Shown here: piece by piece, positions 1-7,581 of the stretch
Numbering within the stretch: position 1 is the first letter of the stretch
Layout: each line of letters begins with the position of its first letter
Origin: Pilibacter termitis
GTDB taxonomy: Bacteria; Bacillota; Bacilli; Lactobacillales; Streptococcaceae
Length of the DNA: 64,000 nt
Direction: 5' to 3'
Assembly: GCF_900167335.1 (NCBI RefSeq)
Contig: NZ_FUXI01000001.1
Coordinates: 101,014-165,013 of the forward strand
Translations under genes and position numbers: made by a program
The notes under the pieces: model-generated
The model's input: only the letters and a program-made list of their open reading frames with translations
Told to the model about the DNA's origin: nothing
Database searches by the model: none

Positions 1-205
1 CAACAATCGCAATATCCGTTCCATGCCCACGATATGTTTTCGCAAAACTTTCGTACAGATGAATATCCACTTTTTCAGGTGCCTCACCAAAAATAGAGCG
101 AACAATTTTGCCAATTCTCGCAGCACCTGCCGTATGCGAACTACTCGGTCCAACCATAACAGGCCCAATAATATCAAAAACGCTCTTATAACGTATGCTT
201 TTCAT
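1..205 (-). CDS. sdaAB: L-serine dehydratase, iron-sulfur-dependent, beta subunit (5' part only)
   Basis: Only the first 68 codons lie in the window; the gene runs off the left edge. The translation starts [19 protein letters not shown] and continues with [15 protein letters not shown], the hallmark N-terminus of the beta chain of the two-subunit L-serine dehydratase, which deaminates L-serine to pyruvate and ammonia with an oxygen-labile [4Fe-4S] cluster held by the alpha chain. The ATG at 205 follows a GAGAAGGATG ribosome binding site. The alpha-subunit gene would be expected just beyond the left edge (inference). Confidence 0.85.
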   Translation of the reverse strand, partial: MKSIRYKSVFDIIGPVMVGPSSSHTAGAARIGKIVRSIFGEAPEKVDIHLYESFAKTYRGHGTDIAIV

Positions 206-331
206 CTAAATTCATCCTTCTCATCTTTTCTACTCTCTTCATTTTAATCAAAATAACCACTCAAGTAAATCAATGTCTATTCTTTTTTTGGTTTCAAGAT
301 TATTTCTTCTCCTTAAATTGTTCATTTAACA

Positions 332-496
332 TTTAAGGGCACCTCTAAAAACTCGCACTTATCCTAAATTGCTAGTTTTCCGATTTTCTTCGTCAATCTC
401 CTCAACCTATGAACCACATAGCTTTCGTCGATTTCCTCGATAATCGAAAAACTAGCTAATTTAGTCTTAAGCGGAGTTTTTAGAGGTGCCCTTAAA
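332..496. repeat. MITE-like inverted-repeat element, long form (copy A)
   Basis: The ends are perfect inverted copies of TTTAAGGGCACCTCTAAAAA, about 160 bp apart, and the inside is also largely self-complementary (GCTAGTTTTCCGATTTTC on the left, GAAAAACTAGCTAATTTAG on the right). There is no coding capacity. A nearly identical copy in the opposite orientation lies at 60129-60285, and shorter or decayed relatives occur elsewhere in the window. It fills most of the gap between the serine dehydratase gene and sodA and could fold into a terminator-like hairpin for either neighbour. Confidence 0.85.
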
Positions 497-645
497 AAAA
501 TAGTATTCCCACTCTTTTCTTATGGTTTCCGATAATTTCCCAATGAACTTTTATCTTTCAAGCAGATTACTTCTCTTTTTGGCTCATTCGGTCTACAATA
601 TTCACTGTAAGCATTTACGAATAATTTTTTTTGGAGGGATTCTCA

Positions 646-1254
646 ATGAGCTATACTTTACCAGATTTACCATATGCCTATGATGCACTTGAACCACACT
701 TTGATGTGGAAACAATGCACTTGCACCATGACAAACATCATGCAACATATGTTGCAAATTTAAACGCTGCGGTAGAAAAATATCCAGAGTTATTTAACAA
801 AAAGGTCGAAGAACTTGTTGCTGACCTTGAAAATGTGCCAGCTGACATTAAGATTGCCGTGCAAAATAACGGTGGTGGACACGCAAATCACAGTTTCTTC
901 TGGGAAATTTTAAGCGGAAACGGTGGCGGAAATCCAACAGGTGAAATTGCTGAAGCGATTGAAAAAACATTTGGTAGTTTCGAGTCTATGAAAGAAGATT
1001 TCAAACTTGCTGCAACAGGTCGCTTTGGTAGCGGCTGGGCTTGGCTTGTCGTTGACAATGGAGAGTTGAAAATCACTTCTACTGCCAACCAAGACTCACC
1101 ACTTACTAACGGTCAAACTCCTGTTCTTGGACTAGATGTTTGGGAACACGCTTATTACTTGAAATATAAAAACGTCCGTCCAGACTACATCGCTGCTTTT
1201 TGGAACTTGGTGAACTGGGATGTGGTGAATGAAAACTACAAAAAAGCTTTGTAA
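646..1254 (+). CDS. sodA: Superoxide dismutase, Mn/Fe family
   Basis: A 202-residue cytoplasmic enzyme that dismutates superoxide to oxygen and peroxide. The sequence has the expected N-terminal helical hairpin ([19 protein letters not shown]), the second metal ligand in [12 protein letters not shown], and the C-terminal ligand block [13 protein letters not shown] with Asp and His. Length matches the family. The [11 protein letters not shown] and DVWEHAYY context favours manganese over iron (family knowledge, not proof). The ATG at 646 is chosen because GGAGGGA lies just upstream; an in-frame TTG at 631 has no site of its own. The gene is monocistronic, with a TACAAT -10-like box near 594 lacking a good -35 and a strong terminator after the stop. 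Confidence 0.95.
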   Translation: MSYTLPDLPYAYDALEPHFDVETMHLHHDKHHATYVANLNAAVEKYPELFNKKVEELVADLENVPADIKIAVQNNGGGHANHSFFWEILSGNGGGNPTGEIAEAIEKTFGSFESMKEDFKLAATGRFGSGWAWLVVDNGELKITSTANQDSPLTNGQTPVLGLDVWEHAYYLKYKNVRPDYIAAFWNLVNWDVVNENYKKAL

Positions 1255-1272
1255 TAAGAAATTTACCAAATA

Positions 1273-1316
1273 AAAAGAGTAAGGAAGGTTGTTAGTGGCT
1301 TCCTTGCTCTTTTTTC
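1273..1316 (+). terminator. Rho-independent terminator of sodA
   Basis: AAGAGTAAGGAAG pairs with CTTCCTTGCTCTT around a short loop and is followed by a T run, 20 bases after the sodA stop codon. Confidence 0.9.
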
Positions 1317-1320
1317 TTGT

Positions 1321-1422
1321 GTACTCTTAAAACTCCGCTTAATACCAAATTAGATAGTTTTTTCCCGCTTTTCTTTGATGTGTTTCCTCAGAAACTTAAA
1401 CGGAATTATTAGGGGTGTCTAT
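1321..1422. repeat. Decayed MITE-like copy (copy F)
   Basis: The stretch contains CTTAAAACTCCGCTTAATAC and CAAATTAGATAG, matching the interior of the long MITE, and ends in AGGGGTGTCTAT, a mutated right end. The arms no longer pair well. It is identified only by resemblance to the intact copies at 332-496 and 60129-60285. Confidence 0.5.
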
Positions 1423-1485
1423 ATGGGTATTCACATACTTTGACAGCATAAGAAAAACGGGGAATGTTCAAGGAATAGCATGAAA

Positions 1486-2844
1486 CTATTCCCCACCGCT
1501 TTCCTCACTTTCCTCAACAACAAGTGGTTCAATTTCACGAAACAGCACACGTAGTTCGGAAACTCTTGTTCCCTCCATTTTTTCTTTGTGGAGAGTTAAA
1601 TGGTCGTGGTCGTTATCGACATCATAGCTAATTTCCTCATGCTCGTCTGGAATAGTTCCAACAGCAGTCAAAAAATAGCCTGCCATCGTATCGACATCGT
1701 CCATTTCTAAATTGGTATCAAATTCCTCGTTGAACTCATCAATGAGCATACGACCTTGAATAATGTATTCATTCTTACCGATTTGGCTAAATAGCACTTC
1801 TTTTTCATCGGTTTCATCATCAATTTCACCGACAATTTCCTCAAGCAAGTCCTCTAATGTCACAAGACCTGCCACGCCACTATATTCGTCAAGTAAAATA
1901 GCCATTTGATTTTGCGTCCGTTTTAATTCGGTCAATAAATCGTCAATGAAAATGGTTTCTGGCACGAAAAGTGGTTCTTGTAAAATTTCACGAAGATTGA
2001 CGTTATCCCAACCTTTATAATAACCGTTGGTTAAAAGTGTTTTAGTATGCAAAATCCCAATGATTTTGTCTTTGTCGTCTTCATATACAGGAACACGTGA
2101 AAATCTTTCGCCTAGCACTTTTTGAATGTTTTCATGTAAATTGTTTTCAATATCAATCATGAAAGCATCCGTTCGTGGCACCATTACTTCACGTGCAACT
2201 TTGTCATCAAGCGAAAACACACCTTGTAGCATTTCTACTTCTGTTTCTTCAAGCGTTCCTTCATTTGTCAGCATAAATGCCATTTCGTCACGTGTCATTT
2301 TGCTTGTTTCATCATCAAATTCCATTGGTGTGATACGTGAGAGCAAATTGGTACTTGCAGATAAGAGCCAAACAAACGGACTTAATACCGTACCAAACGC
2401 TTTAATTGGCGTAACAGAAATTCCTGCAATCTTTTCGTTTAAGTTTAACGCAATGCGTTTGGGGTAAAGTTCACCAAACACAATGGAAAAATACGTCAAA
2501 AATGCTAAAACAAGAATCGTTGCGATATTTTTCGCCGTCGCTCCTCCACCTAAAACTGCAGAAAGTTTCCCAGCAAGTGTATCCGCAAGGCTTGCCCCTG
2601 CTAAAATATTAATTACTGTAATCCCAACTTGAATTGTTGATAAAAATTTATTGGGGTCTTCCAAAATTTTTAAGATTTTTTTACTTTTCTTGTCATCTTC
2701 TTCCTCTGCTTTTTGCGTAATACGGTTTTTATTCAATGAAATCATTGCCATTTCACTCGCAGAAAAGAATGCGTTCAATGCTGTCAAAAGCAGCAATATC
2801 AAGATTTGTACTAGAATCGACTGACTTTCGGGGTCACCGTTCAT
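1486..2844 (-). CDS. CNNM/CBS-domain membrane protein, hemolysin C / MpfA type (putative Mg2+ efflux)
   Basis: A 452-residue protein with the standard three-part layout: an N-terminal DUF21/CNNM membrane domain (about residues 10-200, beginning ILILLLLTALNAFFSASEMA), a CBS pair (about 210-340, including AREVMVPRTDAFMID and VPVYEDDKDKIIGILHTK), and a C-terminal CorC_HlyC domain (about 355-440). Relatives are annotated as hemolysin-like, but the best-studied Firmicute member is a magnesium exporter; magnesium efflux is therefore the likely role and haemolysis is not implied. The ATG follows GAGGTGGATAATTT. It appears to be a single-gene unit. The exact substrate cannot be read from the sequence. 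Confidence 0.85.
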   Translation of the reverse strand: MNGDPESQSILVQILILLLLTALNAFFSASEMAMISLNKNRITQKAEEEDDKKSKKILKILEDPNKFLSTIQVGITVINILAGASLADTLAGKLSAVLGGGATAKNIATILVLAFLTYFSIVFGELYPKRIALNLNEKIAGISVTPIKAFGTVLSPFVWLLSASTNLLSRITPMEFDDETSKMTRDEMAFMLTNEGTLEETEVEMLQGVFSLDDKVAREVMVPRTDAFMIDIENNLHENIQKVLGERFSRVPVYEDDKDKIIGILHTKTLLTNGYYKGWDNVNLREILQEPLFVPETIFIDDLLTELKRTQNQMAILLDEYSGVAGLVTLEDLLEEIVGEIDDETDEKEVLFSQIGKNEYIIQGRMLIDEFNEEFDTNLEMDDVDTMAGYFLTAVGTIPDEHEEISYDVDNDHDHLTLHKEKMEGTRVSELRVLFREIEPLVVEESEESGGE

Positions 2845-2960
2845 AAATTATCCACCTCATTATTTGTTATTCACCTATTACTCACTAGGTGCTAAAGAAA
2901 ATGTTATCATATTTCTTTTATTCTTTCAAACTTTGGTGGCTGGAAGTAGAATATATTCTG

Positions 2961-3040
2961 TTAAAGATACTTCCAATAACTCTGATTAAGCCAAAACTAG
3001 CAAATTTGGGATAAACGTAAGTTTTTGAAGGCACCCTTAA
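2961..3040. repeat. Short MITE-like copy (copy E)
   Basis: It runs from TTAAAGATAC to GGCACCCTTAA, with CAAAACTAGCAAATTTGGG inside. The left end is more diverged than the right. It lies between the CNNM gene and the terminator of the ECF fusion gene. Confidence 0.6.
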
Positions 3041-3054
3041 TATAATTTTTCCGT

Positions 3055-3090
3055 ACAAAAGCACCTACTCCGTTGTAGATGCTTTGAAAA
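3055..3090 (-). terminator. Terminator of the cobalamin-uptake locus
   Basis: On the minus strand AAAGCATCTAC pairs with GTAGGTGCTTTT (one G-T pair) around a six-base loop, about 15 bases after the stop of the ECF fusion gene. The T tract is short, so termination may be partial. Confidence 0.65.
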
Positions 3091-3100
3091 AATATACTAT

Positions 3101-5770
3101 TTAAATTCCATATTTTTTCCGAGTACGATGAATTTTTTCTAACATTCCATCCGATCCTACATATAGGAAAAATGTTGTAGCAAGTGCGTGTACTAGGTCA
3201 AATGGTAAACCTTGCAAGAGGGAGGCGATAAGCATTTCTTTGGTTATCATCGCTTGCATAATAAGTACGTTTGATATATTCATTATCACACCATAAAGGA
3301 ATAGTGCGGATAAACCGCCAAATATAGCCAATGATAATGGAGTGGCTGAGAGAATTTTTCTTTGGTGCAACCAACCTGCAAGCCAGCCGATAAGGGCAAA
3401 TGAGAGCATTTGCCAAGCAGTCCATGGACCTTGACCGAAGAAAATATTGCTCACAATCGCACTCATTGCTCCAGTGATAAAGCCAACTTCTCCGCCAAGT
3501 GCAATCCCTGAAAGTATCACAATTGCAAGCATTGGTTTAAATTGAGGGAGCATGAAAAATGCCACTCTGCTTGCTACGGCAATAGAAATCAACACCGCAA
3601 TCATCACGAGTTTTCGAGCAATAATTTTTTTTCGCTCAAAACTTAAAAATGAAAACAAAAACACCTCTAATAACGCTAAATTGGAAACAAGAGCATAATT
3701 TCTAACGTCAAGGATTCTTGCTCCTAGAAAAACGGTAAGGACAAGCGTTATAATAAAAAATAGTGTAGAATATTTCCCGATTCCTTCTTTTTTATCTAAA
3801 AGTGGGGGTAAAACTTCTTTTCTTTCTTTTTTTCCTACAACAGTTGTAAAAAATGCTAACATCGAAGCAATATATGAAAATAAAATTCCTCCGTATTTCA
3901 TCAACATTCCTTTGTCACTTGCCATTAAATTTGCCCCTGCACCGCCTGAAAGGAAAGTTTTCAAGCCGTCAAAATTGCGGCTCACATAAAAACTTGTCAA
4001 CATAAAAAGAACTAAGGAAAATGCAAGCAAACCACTTCGTTTATTCGACCATTTTTCCCCTTCAACTTTTTCAGGTAAATCAAAAGCATTCGCCTCTAGC
4101 TCCCACTCGTTTGCGAGAGTTGTATCAAACACTGGATATTCTTCGCCTAACGAAGTCACAATTTCTCTGGCTGTAATGGCTGTTGGCAATTTTTCTCTGG
4201 CAATTAAATTTGCTGATGTCGTGTAAAATTGATTTTCACTGAAAAAACGTGCGGTTTCTTCACTTGAGACAATTTTCCCGTCAAAAAATAACGCACAATT
4301 GTTTGCAATTTCAGCGACAAACTCCAAATCATGTGAAACCATTAAAATAGTAATTCCTTGAAGTTTCAGCTTTTCTAAAATAGTAGCAAATACTTTTTTA
4401 AACCCTCCGTCAAACGCTTTGGTTGGCTCGTCTAGTAGTAAAACGGTTGGTTGCAAAAGCAACAATTTTGCAAGGGCAACTCTTTGCTGTTCTCCACCTG
4501 ATAAGTCAAACGGATGATTGTCTAAAATACTTTGCAAATCACATAATCGCACCATTTGCTCTACTTGTTTTTGAAACGAAACACTTGAGTTCTCACCCAT
4601 TTCCGAAAGCTCTGCAAGCACCGTTTTTTGTGTAAATAAACTACGTGGATTTTGCGGAAGTGTGGCGATACGTTTGCCGTTTGTTGCTTGCTCAAAAAAT
4701 GTTATCTCGCCTCGACTAGCAGGGTATACTCCTGACAAAACCGAGAGAAATGTTGATTTTCCAGTTCCGTTGCCACCGACAATCGCTGTAATCGTCCCTT
4801 TTTCAACAGATAAATCCACTCCTCTTAAAATATCCTCTGTATGCTGTTCGTAGCGAAACCAAAGATTTTTTACAGAAAGTGCGTTTCCTTGCCTGTGCGT
4901 TTTTTCCTTTTCCGTAGAAATTTGCTGACGAATCGAAAGCGTGTTGAACCATTTTTTTCCCTCTTGAATACTTATCGGAGGGGAAGAATTTGTGTTCGTT
5001 GCCCACCATGCTTGCACACTTGCAGGCAAGCTCCAAAAAAGTTTGCTATTTTTTTCTTTTAATGTTTTTAGCAACTCCCTTTTTGGTGATACTGCTTGCA
5101 TTTCCCCATTTTCTAGGACGGCAATTTTATTGACCATTGGAAGAACTTCTTCCAAACGATGTTCAATCATGATAACGGTCACGCCAAGCTCTTTGTGAAT
5201 TTTTTCAACCATTCTTAAAAATTCATTGGCAGCAATCGGATCTAGCTGACTGGTTGGTTCATCAAGTAACAAAATATCTGGGTTTAATGTCATAATAGAT
5301 GCTAAGGCTAATTTTTGCTTTTGTCCACCAGAAAGTTCGCTCACATCTTTGTGAAACCATTCTTGTATGCCGAAAAATGATGCCATTTCTGCAACTCTCG
5401 AACGAATTTTACTCGGATGAAAACCTAAATTTTCCATTGAAAATGCAAGTTCGTGCCAAGTTTTATCCGTCACAATTTGATTTTCTGGAATTTGCATGAC
5501 AAACCCAATTTTTTCCGCCTGCTCTCTTGCACTCATCTCCTGCACTTGCTCACCTGCAATCAAAACACTGCCCATTTTCGTACCATGAGGAGCAATTGCT
5601 GGCTTTAATTGTCTTAAAAGTGTCGTTTTCCCACTTCCAGAATTGCCCATCAAAAGCAGAAAATCCCCCTTTTTCACACTCAACCGAATATCCTTTAGCA
5701 CACGTTTGGAACTTTCAGGATAAGTAAAGGAAAAATCTTTTATTTCGATATAGCTTTCTTCTGTCGCCAT
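3101..5770 (-). CDS. ECF transporter: two ATPase domains fused to an S-like membrane part, probable cobalamin importer
   Basis: This 889-residue protein joins parts usually encoded by three genes. ATPase 1 has Walker A GNSGSGKTT (residues 42-50), signature LSGGQKQK and Walker B ILLLDEPTSQLD. ATPase 2 has Walker A GGNGTGKST (about 330), signature LSGGEQQR (about 423) and Walker B VLLLDEPTKAFD (about 446). From about 577 there are four hydrophobic segments, then from about 720 a six-helix region (SRVAFFMLPQFKPML, FGQGPWTAWQMLSFALIGW) typical of ECF substrate-binding S components. The ATG at 5770 follows AGGAGGCGTATGT and lies inside the last codons of ecfT, so the two are coupled. Cobalamin as substrate is inferred from the upstream riboswitch, the neighbouring intrinsic-factor-like proteins and the eut operon. 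Confidence 0.85.
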   Translation of the reverse strand: MATEESYIEIKDFSFTYPESSKRVLKDIRLSVKKGDFLLLMGNSGSGKTTLLRQLKPAIAPHGTKMGSVLIAGEQVQEMSAREQAEKIGFVMQIPENQIVTDKTWHELAFSMENLGFHPSKIRSRVAEMASFFGIQEWFHKDVSELSGGQKQKLALASIMTLNPDILLLDEPTSQLDPIAANEFLRMVEKIHKELGVTVIMIEHRLEEVLPMVNKIAVLENGEMQAVSPKRELLKTLKEKNSKLFWSLPASVQAWWATNTNSSPPISIQEGKKWFNTLSIRQQISTEKEKTHRQGNALSVKNLWFRYEQHTEDILRGVDLSVEKGTITAIVGGNGTGKSTFLSVLSGVYPASRGEITFFEQATNGKRIATLPQNPRSLFTQKTVLAELSEMGENSSVSFQKQVEQMVRLCDLQSILDNHPFDLSGGEQQRVALAKLLLLQPTVLLLDEPTKAFDGGFKKVFATILEKLKLQGITILMVSHDLEFVAEIANNCALFFDGKIVSSEETARFFSENQFYTTSANLIAREKLPTAITAREIVTSLGEEYPVFDTTLANEWELEANAFDLPEKVEGEKWSNKRSGLLAFSLVLFMLTSFYVSRNFDGLKTFLSGGAGANLMASDKGMLMKYGGILFSYIASMLAFFTTVVGKKERKEVLPPLLDKKEGIGKYSTLFFIITLVLTVFLGARILDVRNYALVSNLALLEVFLFSFLSFERKKIIARKLVMIAVLISIAVASRVAFFMLPQFKPMLAIVILSGIALGGEVGFITGAMSAIVSNIFFGQGPWTAWQMLSFALIGWLAGWLHQRKILSATPLSLAIFGGLSALFLYGVIMNISNVLIMQAMITKEMLIASLLQGLPFDLVHALATTFFLYVGSDGMLEKIHRTRKKYGI

Positions 5771-6648
5771 ACATACGCCTCCTGTAAATTTAATAACAAT
5801 GGAAACCCTAAAAGGCAACCGTACCCAAACCACCCAAATGTCGATTTGACATTGAAAACACCGACTTGTAACATCGGGAAATAGCGAAAATAAAAGACAT
5901 TCATCACAATGTTAAGAATGGAATAGACGAGCAGTCCACTTAGCAATAAAAGACAAAATTTATCTCGCTGTTCAATTTCAAAAATGTGAAAACTTGTTCT
6001 TTTTCCAACGCCGTAGCCTCTTGATTTCATACTATCAGCCGTATCTATCGCATTTTCTAGCGACCAAGTAATCAAAACAGAGACAATCTTAACCATATTT
6101 TTCATACGATTTCGCACATTTCCTATTGTAATTTCTACGCCAATACTTTTTTGTGCTACGGTAATCTCCTTTAGCTGAGCAATAAATCTCGGGATAAATC
6201 TCAAACTCATGGAAAGCAATAAGGAAAGTGACGGAGTAATTTTGCCAAATAAATAGACAAATTTATCCGTTGTCATAATCTGGTGAAAACAACCAAACCA
6301 GAGCATTACGGCTAAAAGCATTCCACCCGTGTAAAGTCCGTAAAGAATGGACTCTAAGGTGAGCGGGTTGCCATTGGGAAAATACCACAAAATCGTTGTC
6401 CCTGCGTGAGAAAATAAGGGATTGATAAGAATTGCCACGAATACTACGGGTAAGAGAAAAGCACTTTTTTTCAACACTTTTCTTATTCCTTGCAAAGAAC
6501 TCAAGTAAAGAAATGCCATTGCTAAAGAGAGAAAAACACCAAGCGGGTGCAAAATCCAAAGCGTCATGGTAAGAGTTATCACAAAAAAGAAAAGGGTTAC
6601 GATAGGATTTCGTCTTGAAAATTCATCTATTTTTTGATTGTTGTTCAT
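5740..6648 (-). CDS. ecfT: Energy-coupling factor transporter transmembrane protein EcfT
   Basis: A 302-residue membrane protein with several hydrophobic segments and the cytoplasmic coupling region of EcfT proteins, including SLRFIPRFIAQLKEI and DSMKSRGYGVGKRTSF with its SRG motif, which docks on the ATPases. Length fits the family. Its 3' end overlaps the start of the ATPase-S fusion by 31 bases. Being next to its own ATPases rather than in a shared ecfAA'T module suggests a dedicated (group I) ECF transporter. The upstream gene ends about 80 bases away, so this is probably part of one transcript from the riboswitch. Confidence 0.9.
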   Translation of the reverse strand: MNNNQKIDEFSRRNPIVTLFFFVITLTMTLWILHPLGVFLSLAMAFLYLSSLQGIRKVLKKSAFLLPVVFVAILINPLFSHAGTTILWYFPNGNPLTLESILYGLYTGGMLLAVMLWFGCFHQIMTTDKFVYLFGKITPSLSLLLSMSLRFIPRFIAQLKEITVAQKSIGVEITIGNVRNRMKNMVKIVSVLITWSLENAIDTADSMKSRGYGVGKRTSFHIFEIEQRDKFCLLLLSGLLVYSILNIVMNVFYFRYFPMLQVGVFNVKSTFGWFGYGCLLGFPLLLNLQEAYVWRQKKAISK

Positions 6649-6727
6649 ACTTCTCTCCTTGCTACTAAGAGCTGGGAAATATCCCGCGTTTGCGAAATAT
6701 TTCCCTATCTCTTAAATTTTTAGCCAT

Positions 6728-7579
6728 TTACTGAGGGGAACCGACATCTTTTCCTAAATCGCACGTGTAGAGCCATTCTACAACATCGCCATTTTGCAAC
6801 ACATAGCGACTAGAACCGTAGTTTGGAAACCAATTATTGACTTTGTATAACCAACCAGACAGTGGACCGCAGTCAAATTCATAAATATTGGCAATTCCCT
6901 CGATGTAGGCACTATTGTAACCAGGAGTAAAGGTCGCCTCTAAATGTATTCCTTTTTCTTTTGTCACTCGTTGAAGCACTTCAAAAGCACTCTCATTTTT
7001 GGAAAACTCGACTTCCATTTTTGGTAATATTACCCCGTTGTTTGGGATAATACTTTTTTTCTCTGGGTCAAGTTTGTCCATGTTTTTCAAAATCGTATCC
7101 ACTCGAATACTCACGGTTGCTCGGTAAGTTTCTTTTGTATCAACCTCTACATCTTCTGGATTAACAGGTTTTGGCTTAGTATTTGAGGAGGAAGTAGGTG
7201 TCGAATTGTTCGGAGTACTAGCAGTTTTACTGCCTCCTTGACTTTGCACTTGACTTCCTTGTTCATCGTTTGCACCATGGTTGACAACATTTTCCGAGAA
7301 TTGAACAACTTCTTCTGTTTTTCCCGCTGTGGATTGACTCGTTGCTTTCTTACTTGCTTGCGTGCTGCTCGAGCTTTTTTTCTCAGAGGAACTCGTTGTT
7401 TTTCCTGTTGCTTTGCTTGTTTGAGACTCTTTTACAACTGTCGAACTATTGGAAGTAGCATTACTCGCTTGGTCGCTTTTGGACGCTTGATTGAAGAAAA
7501 CACACCCAAAGACGATAATCAGCAAGTAAAGTACCCCAAGCAAAATTTTCCCAGTTTTTGTTTTCATTACATTCTTCAT
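6728..7579 (-). CDS. Membrane-tethered DUF4430 (transcobalamin-like) protein
   Basis: A 283-residue exported protein. After a short basic N-terminus comes a hydrophobic segment (about residues 8-26, IVFGCVFF) that could be a signal anchor or an atypical lipobox with Cys. A long Ser/Thr/Lys-rich linker follows (about 30-160), then a C-terminal domain with SAFEVLQRVTKEKGI, CGPLSGWLYKVNNWFPNYG and NGDVVEWLYTCDLGKDVG, the DUF4430 pattern related to the beta domain of intrinsic factor and transcobalamin. Proposed role: membrane-proximal cobalamin binding that hands ligand to the ECF importer (inference). The ATG at 7579 is two bases after the stop of the LPXTG gene; a second ATG at 7567 is possible. 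Confidence 0.8.
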   Translation of the reverse strand: MKNVMKTKTGKILLGVLYLLIIVFGCVFFNQASKSDQASNATSNSSTVVKESQTSKATGKTTSSSEKKSSSSTQASKKATSQSTAGKTEEVVQFSENVVNHGANDEQGSQVQSQGGSKTASTPNNSTPTSSSNTKPKPVNPEDVEVDTKETYRATVSIRVDTILKNMDKLDPEKKSIIPNNGVILPKMEVEFSKNESAFEVLQRVTKEKGIHLEATFTPGYNSAYIEGIANIYEFDCGPLSGWLYKVNNWFPNYGSSRYVLQNGDVVEWLYTCDLGKDVGSPQ

Positions 7580-7581
7580 TC

